Both the position numbers and the translations under genes were made by a program. Positions 56,098 to 64,000 of a stretch of 64,000 bases of DNA are shown piece by piece (positions within the stretch are counted from its first letter, which is position 1; the number at the start of each line of letters is the position of its first letter). Origin of the DNA: Blasia pusilla (lineage: Eukaryota > Marchantiophyta > Marchantiopsida > Blasiales); the NCBI GenBank assembly GCA_050084515.1, contig CM114272.1, positions 55,614,001 to 55,678,000 on the forward strand. Reading direction: 5' to 3'. A model generated the notes under the pieces. The model was given only the letters and a program-made list of their open reading frames with translations. It did no database searches and was not told where the DNA came from.

Positions 56098-58985
56098 AGA
56101 AGGAATATACGTATATATAGATAATAACCATTTTAACAATACTTCCAAATTTAACCAAACAATTATATAAGATATATGAAGCTATATCTTACTAATATTT
56201 GGGGATAATTTTTTATTATTTTTAAGTCATATGGTACTCGAATAGTAAGTTCTAATTCCAAAATGTGTGAAAATATATCCCTTCCTTAATCCATACTATT
56301 AATAATTATTTAAATTTTAGTATTTTCCAAATGAAATTAAGATCAGAGAAAATGTGTAAGGGTTTGTTTTTTAAAATCAAAATTAGTAATTTGTTATTAT
56401 ATATGCAATTTCCCATAAAACTCAATAACTATCATTGTAAAATTTTTTTTATCAATTCTCTGTGCAGGATTATTATTTTTCTCATTTTTTATTCTATGAT
56501 TATTGAATTCTATGTTTTTTGAATTTTTTCCTATAAATTATTAATTATAAAAATATTTGGAATAAATTGAAAATATGAAACTACTCTATCTTTTTTAAAG
56601 AATTACTCATACCACTTAAGTTTGAATATCTTTAAAAAATAGGCTTCTTTTTTTTAAGTCTTAAATTCAAACTAGTTTGGTGCAAGATTAAAAAATCTTA
56701 TACCAAATTGATTTGAAAAGTAGACTCATAAAATTAATTTTGGTGACTAAAATTTGACACATTATCTTCACAACCCCATTAAGCCCAACAGGATAGTACA
56801 TTAGATATACTTAAAGATTAACTTAATGTAATCTTAACCTATTAGAATAAATTATTAATTATCAATACATGCCACGAGGTCTATATAATTAAACCTAAAA
56901 ACAATACACATCTAGTTGTATCTTTTTATCTTTCGTGGAATTTTATGGGATTCCAATAATTAATTTTATTCATAAAATTTTGAAAAACAATATATTTATT
57001 AACAATTTAATAATATCTTTGATAAGCCATAATTAAAAATATTTATAAATGATTTCAAGATAAAACGTTTTTTGCTTTCACATATAAGATCTTGGGAGAC
57101 GAATACTTGATGTCTATGTTTTCCAATGTTATGGTGCCTTCATGAAAGTCGGAGTGATGTTTGGTTAATTGATTTATCGAACGATTTAAAAATAGTTGAA
57201 ATTCTCACCTGATTATTTAAAGGATAGTTTCTAATGATGGAGGTGTGATTCTATTCAATTTAAAGTCATCTAGTGCTTAATTAATTAATTTACGGAAGGG
57301 TTGAAGATGCAAGAGTGATTATTCATACGTTTATTGGGAAGATTTTAGTCTCAATTATATTAATCAATTATAAGACGTGTATTAGGGTATAAGCTATGGA
57401 ATCATTAGTTGTAGATTTGATTTAGAAAAGTTCAACAAATTCCATTAATTACTAACAAGAGCAATTTGAAAGTAAATTTTGGAATTAATAATTCAAATGA
57501 TAATTATTTCTCCTTCGCAGCTAATAATAATCTTTTCAAATTTCTAACAAAAGTCAAAGATTCATGTTGGGAAATTTCAAATAACAAATCTATTAAAATC
57601 ATGGAATTTAATTCCTTTTGGTTGGCATTTGAAGGAAAATAGATCTTGCCATCCATCATATACAATAGTAGTATGATGTTTATGCTATGCACTTATATAT
57701 ACGGGGAATCTATTAGAGTCCTTTTCGATTAGGTCATCAATTGGAATAAGTTGAAGCATTTTTGCTAATCTTTTGAAGAAATAGGCTTGAGAGTACTAGA
57801 TCTATAAAATATAAAATATTATTTCCATACCAAACATTCTTTAGACAATCCCTTTTTTAAAATCTGAAAATATGCTAATTGATCTCTATGTACACAATAT
57901 CAAAGTCTCATGCAAGCATTTCCTCTCTTATAAAATAGTAATGCAAATATATTTATTTATTTAGCGTAAAACACATGATTATTAACAATTTTAATCATAC
58001 TAATATTATTTTCAGATTTTATAATGGGTCGTGAATTAATAACATAAATCTCAATCAGTAGTCCATAAAGCCATAACTTTTAGTCTTATAGGCCTTGCAT
58101 GTTGTATTGGTTGTCCCTTTGTATTTTGCCTCTATTAATGACATAGCAATTTTAGATTGCATTTGAGAAGCCCATCTTATAATTGCATTTCCTAAGATGA
58201 AGGAATATCCAAATGTAGAATTTTAATCATACATGGTTCATGCCCAATCAATATTTGTGAGTCCCTATAATTGTAAATTCGTAAGATGTTTAAATTGAAG
58301 TCCAAATTGAACAGTGAACTTCAAATACTCGTAATCCTTGTTACAACATCAAAATGATATTTTTGAGATATTTTGCATAAATTGACTCACTAAATGAATT
58401 GCGTAGCTAAAGTTTGGCATAGTAGTTGTTTGATACACCAGATTTCCAACCATGCGCTTATATATGTTGGAATCTATGAGCAATTATACTAGTTTCATTC
58501 ACTATAAACTCCACACTCAAATCTAACAAAGCAGAGATATGTTTAATAGCCATTAAATCATAATTTTAGAGTATACGATGAGCATAATTTAATTGTTATA
58601 ATCACTCATTCTCATCAACTTTGATGAACTCGACACCATAGAAGTACTTGAGCTCCTTTAAGTCCTTCATAAAAAAGTTTGCATTTAGTTTTGGCTTGAC
58701 TTACTTTATAAGACATATATAATCTTATCATAACAGATGTTGGAGTTTGTTTGAACATGTACTAAATTGTTTTAGCTTGCATCCAGAGAATGGGAACTAT
58801 GGATGTTCATATCAAGATGGTTGAATCATGTAAACATCCAATAAAACATGCATTATCTACATCCGTGTGATGTAGTCTCGACTTCTTAATCACTACAACC
58901 ATGGTCCTTTTTGTAGCCATTTTCACAACATGGTTATATATCTCCTTGTAGCCAACACCATATTTGTATGGCCCTTAACTACCAA
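56098..58985. other. Very AT-rich DNA, no gene recognised
   Basis: Dominated by A and T with only short open frames. No motif or repeat family recognised. Confidence 0.5.
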
Positions 58986-58989
58986 TATG

Positions 58990-59400
58990 GTTATCTATCT
59001 ATCTACTACACCATCTTAATTGCGTTTGACTTTGTAAACCCATCTATAACCCATGGGATCATACATGACATGTGCCACCCTCTATAATAACCATCACATA
59101 CCAACATGGTGGTTGCATCCCTTGCAACTCTACATAACATATATCTTAAGCATGTAGGGACCACTCCCAAGCTAAGATCAACTATCCCACCTATATGGCT
59201 CAATAAGAATCGTAATGCAATTTCATCTCTCACGACATATAGGTATTGATGCACCCGTATGAACTTGCAACTACCCAATAATCTTGTGTTGATCCCACTA
59301 AAAAGATTGTGTACTCTTACGTCATTATTCTTAAATTGCCTCACAACCAATGTGGTATCGTAGAGTGTCAAATCTATAGTCTGAGAGCATGACTTTATTT
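58990..59400 (-). pseudogene. Third family fragment: DNMT motif I-II fused by deletion to the PHD finger
   Basis: A single minus-strand frame (59371-59006, 121 codons) contains LFSGINTRL (residues 23-31; LDLFGGINTRL in the first element) and HQYLYVV (YVEID-region), then the pre-PHD segment HIGGIVDLSLG and the PHD segment YMLCRVARDATTMLVCDGYYRGWHMSCM (written here only to show the ligands Cys80, Cys92, His100, Cys103). Two ligand Cys are Tyr (77 and 95). Everything from methyltransferase motif III to integrase is deleted. The upper flank is also family sequence. Confidence 0.75.
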
Positions 59401-59676
59401 GCTCCTACATAAAGGCACATCTTATGGCTTGACTCACAAACTCCCTTGCACTCCTATATAGATCACTCTTGCAAGATAAATGCATATTTATGGGTTCAGA
59501 TTTGCAATGGCTACGCGTTTATCTTGTGAAAGTGGTTTGCGAGTGCAGATTGTGCGACTATTGGTATAATTGTGTGACTACGATCTTCATTACAACTTCT
59601 CGCATTCACATGATATTTGCAAGTACCCATAGCCATAAACTAACTTGAAATCTCCAACTGCAAGGCAATCCCAAAG

Positions 59677-59735
59677 CTAGTGCGACTATTGTAACTCTAA
59701 AACCTCAAGTTTTAGAGCTACAATAGTCGCACTAG
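59677..59735. repeat. 27-bp hairpin with 5-base loop
   Basis: Arm 59677-59703 is the reverse complement of 59709-59735 with one mismatch; the loop is CTCAA. A shorter variant of the arm sequence (GTGCGACTATTG) also occurs at about 59564. It could be a tiny foldback element or form a miRNA-like RNA hairpin. Confidence 0.92.
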
Positions 59736-59827
59736 ATTGTCTACAATTTTCCATACTTATAAAAGCCTCAATGAGAGGGTTGAATTGATCATTTTATACT
59801 TTTGACCTTGCAAGTTAGTCGAAGGAT

Positions 59828-60669
59828 ATGGGAAGTATTAGAGAGGGTGATGTTGTTGGTTGGGAGTGTAAGGAACTACATGAGTTCATGTATTCTTTGG
59901 TTCCATCCACAATAAGTATTTATCCGCGTATGCTTGTACATCGCGATGGTGGGTGTTTTTTGAATATTTCTCCTAAGGCATCCCATGCAAAATCAACATA
60001 CATGCCTTCATTTATGAAGATATGGAGCATATTGTTGGGAGAATTTGAACTAAGAAGCACTTGAGAAAGTTGAAGGGGATACAATATGTATATGATACCA
60101 AAGAGCCTTAGTCATTTGAGGACTATTTTGCTTAGCAATGCTTTGCACGCTTGGAAAAGTTCAAGATATACTCAATCTCCGAGGAAGCATACCATTGGAG
60201 GGAATTGGACCAACTTATGTATGGGCAAAAAAAGATGAATCATGCTCTATTATATGGTATTGTAGTAAACTATTTGTGTGATTCTATATCTTATGAGCTA
60301 TTACATAAAATACTAGTGTTTTATTCATTTAAGGTCATGTATCTACATCATAGCGTCGGCGCCCCATTACTACACCTAACAACACATTATTTCAACTTTT
60401 TTCAAAGCTTGTGTACTCTTAAGGATGTGGATAATAACATAGTTCCAAACCTAAATAGAAGGGTCATATATGTAGAAACATCGCTCCGCTTGCGAGGGGA
60501 AGACAAAGGGTTCATCTCTCTCTCAATCATCTCATTGGAGGACTTGTGTGTCCACCCACATGAAACCACAATCATTTGTGAGGATGGAGGATGTTGGGCC
60601 CTAAAGAAGTATCCAATACCACTAGCACCTCAATACAATCACTCGAAAGGTGCCGAAATCCAACGCTAA
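59828..60669 (+). pseudogene. Unrecognised open frames, possibly one decayed gene
   Basis: Two frames, 59828-60064 (78 codons) and 60151-60669 (172 codons), run in the same direction in different phases about 90 bases apart. The second is the longest open frame in this AT-rich part and has ordinary amino-acid composition (for example KFKIYSISEEAYHWREL and VDNNIVPNLNRRVIYVE). I recognise no family. A frameshifted transposon or host gene remnant is possible. Confidence 0.3.
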
Positions 60670-61204
60670 AACATCCTCTAACACATAATATGGTAGGTTA
60701 CCTTTGATAATGTTGGTGTTGTTTCTAGATGCTCAATATCCTTGCTTAAAAGTGTAACATACGCCATTGTCTTGAGTCCATGTACATTTCTCCTCAAAGT
60801 GGCTTGAATAAAAAATACCAACCATTCCCTCGTATGTAAGTGAATGATCAAACGTCATGAAGTGGTCCAATGACCTACTCCACAAACATATAAGGCCTAC
60901 ATGAGCGTTTTGGTTTGCGATAAGCTTAGAAATTTTATATTTCCACTATTGGAATTTGTTGTTAGTTATGAATGGGGAATATCAAGATGACATATGTTTG
61001 TAACCTTTGCACATAAAAGTAAGATGAAACACGTTATTTTGTTTATATATGTCGGTGAACATTTGTGTAATCTTTGATAATACAAATATTTGTGTAATCA
61101 AAGATTATGTTTTTTTTTTCATCCAAATGTGACTACATCTCAAAAAAGGCTTCAACCATCTTGGAGATATCGCAAAATGGAGTGCTCATAAATGGTGGAG
61201 AACA
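60670..61204. other. AT-rich non-coding stretch
   Basis: No gene recognised. A short inverted repeat around ATACAAATATTTGTGTAATC lies near 61050-61105. Confidence 0.4.
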
Positions 61205-62033
61205 TCAATTATTATGCAGATACACTTCACTACACAATATACATTGTTGTCACCAAACACACACAGAAACACGATCCCATGCTAACTCATGGCATCCAAA
61301 CATTGAGACGAGAAGCACCAAAATATTTCCACTTGTTGTCCTCCATTACCCACAAAGGCTCTCTAGTGGATCGAAGAGATCTAGTAGAGAGCCTTTGCGG
61401 GTAGTAGAGGACAACCTCAGAAGGTCAAGGATGACTTTTTGAGGCCACGGATGACATGAGAGAGCAGGTTTCCCCTTTGTTTTAGATCATTTGGAGCCAT
61501 ATAGAGAAACTTGCTATTTCGGGTAAATTATAAGTTGAGTATATTTGACTGTCCGCTTTGGGAAGTTTCCCTTGATCCACTCCAGCAGGTCAAGAGCCAA
61601 GGAGATGACCTGTGAGTAGGTTACACACACAAGGCAAGGAAGACTATAGCTTTGCCGCATCATGCAAATAGGTTCAACAAAGAGAGAATGAGCTCTCAAG
61701 TTGGATCTCTCTCCTTGAGATATACCCCCTTCCCTCTCCCCAGCTCTCTTCATGGTAACCTATGCTCGCACATCACCTCCTTGGCTCTTGACCTGCCGTA
61801 GCGGATCAAGGTCCACTTCTTAAAGTGGACAGTTGAATATACTCGTAATGAGAATTTGCCCAAAATAGTAAACTTATATAAATGGCTCCAAATGAGCCAA
61901 AACAAAAGGGGAAACCTGCTCTTTTAGGTTATCCGTGGCCTCATCAATTCATCCTCAAACTTTTGAGGCCGTCCTCCACTACCCGCAAAGGCTCTCTACT
62001 AGATCTTGTCGATCTATCCAAAAAATTGACACG
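61205..62033 (-). repeat. LTR1 copy rearranged into a large inverted repeat
   Basis: The segment 61205-61364 is minus-oriented LTR1 sequence, 61386-61625 is plus-oriented, and 61626-62033 is minus-oriented again. As a result 61386-61625 and about 61757-62030 form arms of an inverted repeat, and 61336-61364 with 61386-61414 form a smaller, nearly perfect one. The LTR start (TGTCAATTTTTT on the minus strand) is at 62033. Confidence 0.75.
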
Positions 62034-63419
62034 TTTCATTCCTTTTCGAGGATGAATTTGCAACCAAAGTATTCTACGTAACATGTCTATCATGGCATAG
62101 AGTGGCCACGTGGAAGGCCTAAGGAAATTGGATCGATCGGATGCAAGGAGATGTAGGACAGAAAATTGTCATGCGTGCAAGCCACGTAGTGCGGTAGGCC
62201 ATTTTAAAAAAACATTTGAAGCCCTACGGGCCTATCCCCTCTTGGTTCGATAGTTAAGGCCCACGAGGCCGTAGCAGCTCAAAGGTCAATTTATTTGTTT
62301 GGAAAACAAAGCGAAGATCCAAGAGGGTATATAGATTATGATCTTAAATCAGAGTATGACCAACCAAATGACCATGAGTGCCCACGTACATGATGTCCTT
62401 GATAACTTCCTCGATGACGACATGAAGGACTTCCTCGAAAACCACTTCTCCAACCATGACTTCGATGTGCAAGGAGACCATTTTGAAAAAGATGTGCAAG
62501 TCTTATCATATGATGATGATAAGAAATCTTGCATCACATCCATCTTGCTCCTTCTAAATTAATAGGATCAATTTGCATATATTAAATATCTTTATGGACT
62601 CCTTGTTCCGTCAGTTACATGATAAATTACTATTTGAGGGTAACACTTTTCCAAACTCCAAATCAGTTGCACGAGTACTATTGAAACACATGAGACTAGA
62701 CTACCATAGCACATACACGTGTCCCTACAAGTGGTTCTTACATCTAGAACATGGGTCATCCTTGAGGATTTGCTCGCATTGTCGAATCACACTCTATCGG
62801 AAAGTTCTTCGTTGATTTTCCATCATCCCACTTGTACCATTGTTGTGCATGTACAACATTCCTTCCTTCTAAAGTTGATGGTATGGCAAGCACATTACCA
62901 ATCCACGGTCGGAGTGATATGATTGGTAGTGGACTTTGTAGTCATTCTTAGTGGAGAGCACCTATCTGGGTTAGCGAGCAGAGCCAAGGATGTGCAATTG
63001 GGTCTGACTACCAATGGGATGTCCTTTTATATATTATACTATGGATCTACTTAGTATGTTTAGGTTTGTTGGTGAGCTATAACATTCCACCTTGTCTTGC
63101 TATAAAGAGGGGCTTCTTGATTATGAGATTGATTGACCAATCTAGGTACAGCTTACATTTTATGAAATAAGTAGCATGAAAGCATAGGTTGAGTTCCATG
63201 GAATATATTACCATATTACACAAGATGTATGAATGGTTAATGAGCTCTCCATGATGCATGGCCTAAGATGGCTCCCCATTTGGACACACGGTGTTAACTT
63301 ATTTTCCAAGTTGATTTTGTTGAGCTATGCATGTGTAGATGGATAGGTAGCAAGTAGATATAGTTGGAGGATTGCGTTCATATTGGAGGTAACAATGATT
63401 GTGACATGCTTGGAGGAGT
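62034..63419. other. Probable internal retrotransposon DNA, no domain recognised
   Basis: Lies between two LTR copies. A 74-codon plus-strand frame (62338-62562) is rich in Asp and His (HVHDVLDNFLDDDMKDFLEN) and matches nothing I know. The run TCCTTTTCGAGGATGAATTTG near 62039 resembles a phrase common near the end of plant gypsy polyproteins. A GGAGGAG purine run lies just before 63420. Confidence 0.35.
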
Positions 63420-64000
63420 TGTCACATCTTATTTTGATGCAAGTAGAGTTCTATCGCGTCGACGGCATAGAGAGTCAGGGGGCTGTTCGGATGTAACTTT
63501 GTCCTGAGATGTCCAATGAGGTTGGCAACAGGTCTGTTGTATCGGAAACTTTGTTTATGGAAATTTCCCTATTTTGGTTTTAGTCCGTCAGGTGACCCGT
63601 TGACCGAGTCAACGGTCACCCGATAACCTGTGCATGCAGGTTATCGTTGGTAGGGCAATTTTTGGGGAAAGAGCTTTTTGGTTCTTCCCAAGGGTGTAAG
63701 AGTGAGAAAGATGGCTTTCTCAAACCATTTTTCTCAAGCCATATTTCTCATGTTGAGCCTTAGGAGCGCATCTCTTGCATAAACATGTGTAGGACTGAGG
63801 GTGCTAGAGTCCGGATTCCATCATAGTAGAGGGTGGATGTGGTTCGATATGCTGATATAGATTGATGAGTGGAGTTTTACGCCGGGTGAGCCATTTTTAC
63901 TACTCTTGAGTATATGTGTGAGTATGTTTCATTATTATGTGGATCTACCCGTATGTTGGGGAAGATCGGTGTTGTGTGGTACATAGATGTGACCAGCAAT
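63420..64000 (+). repeat. LTR2 copy running off the window
   Basis: Begins TGTCACATCTT, like the LTR1 start, and its last 310 bases match 6922-7225. The end is beyond the window. It contains two adjacent hairpins at 63591-63645. Whether it is a solo LTR or the edge of an element cannot be seen. Confidence 0.6.
63591..63645 (+). repeat. Two adjacent stem-loops in LTR2
   Basis: GGTGACCCGTTGAC (63591-63604) pairs with GTCAACGGTCACC (63608-63620) with one bulged base. CGATAACCTG (63621-63630) pairs exactly with CAGGTTATCG (63636-63645); its apex forms the palindrome TGCATGCA. Confidence 0.85.

Noticed and set aside
59709-59720. GTTTTAGAGCTA, identical to the start of the S. pyogenes Cas9 crRNA repeat
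   Set aside because: It is part of the second arm of the 27-bp hairpin in plant DNA. There are no repeats with spacers and no cas genes, and a 12-base match by chance is plausible in this setting.

Overview
The window is nuclear DNA of a plant. It carries one intact multi-exon gene (GT-AG introns) of the plant-specific brassinosteroid-signalling-kinase (BSK) family, set in mostly non-coding sequence with many decayed Ty3/gypsy LTR retrotransposons. I saw no bacterial-style operons, CRISPR array, rRNA or convincing tRNA. The style of the repeats and the resemblance of one repeat-encoded domain to DNMT3 point to a seed-free land plant or a late-diverging streptophyte alga. That placement is an inference.

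Layout. 1-6420 (+): internal part of a Ty3/gypsy element cut by the left window edge. Its order is Gag zinc knuckle, protease, a C5-cytosine DNA methyltransferase (DNMT) domain, reverse transcriptase, RNase H, integrase, then a C-terminal PHD finger. 6424-7251: stacked LTR fragments. 7.25-10.45 kb: AT-rich, with a GA microsatellite. 10.5-13.5 kb: GC-rich island without a recognised gene. 13.6-33.4 kb: mostly non-coding, with a possible LINE remnant and a dispersed repeat. 33.4-36.8 kb: unrecognised sequence downstream of BSK with a 95-bp tandem duplication. 36800-43716 (-): BSK gene, 10 coding exons, 493 aa. 43.7-45.5 kb: its pyrimidine-rich upstream region. 47.4-50.6 kb: AT-rich. 50616-56097 (-): a second, internally deleted copy of the same retrotransposon family with both LTRs, and a plus-strand LTR embedded in it. 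56.1-58.9 kb: very AT-rich. 58990-59400 (-): a third fragment that holds DNMT motif I and the PHD finger in one reading frame. 59677-59735: a near-perfect hairpin. 61205-62033: an LTR rearranged into a large inverted repeat. 63420-64000: start of a related LTR running off the right edge.

Main discovery. The retrotransposon family encodes two chromatin functions besides the normal Gag-Pol enzymes: a DNMT3-like methyltransferase between protease and reverse transcriptase, and a PHD finger (a histone-tail reader fold) after integrase. Motifs I, II, IV, VI, VIII, IX and X of the DNMT can be traced in order through a decayed reading frame. Part of the DNMT and the PHD finger recur together in a second genomic copy, so the arrangement belongs to the family and is not an accident of one locus. 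All copies here are inactivated by stops, frameshifts and deletions. Retrotransposon-borne DNMTs have been reported in dinoflagellates and a charophyte alga (work of de Mendoza and colleagues, as I recall it). A DNMT together with a PHD finger in one Ty3/gypsy polyprotein is, to my knowledge, not a standard described architecture.

The BSK gene is the only confidently functional gene. It encodes a lipid-anchored pseudokinase with C-terminal TPR repeats and has no functional link to the surrounding transposons.
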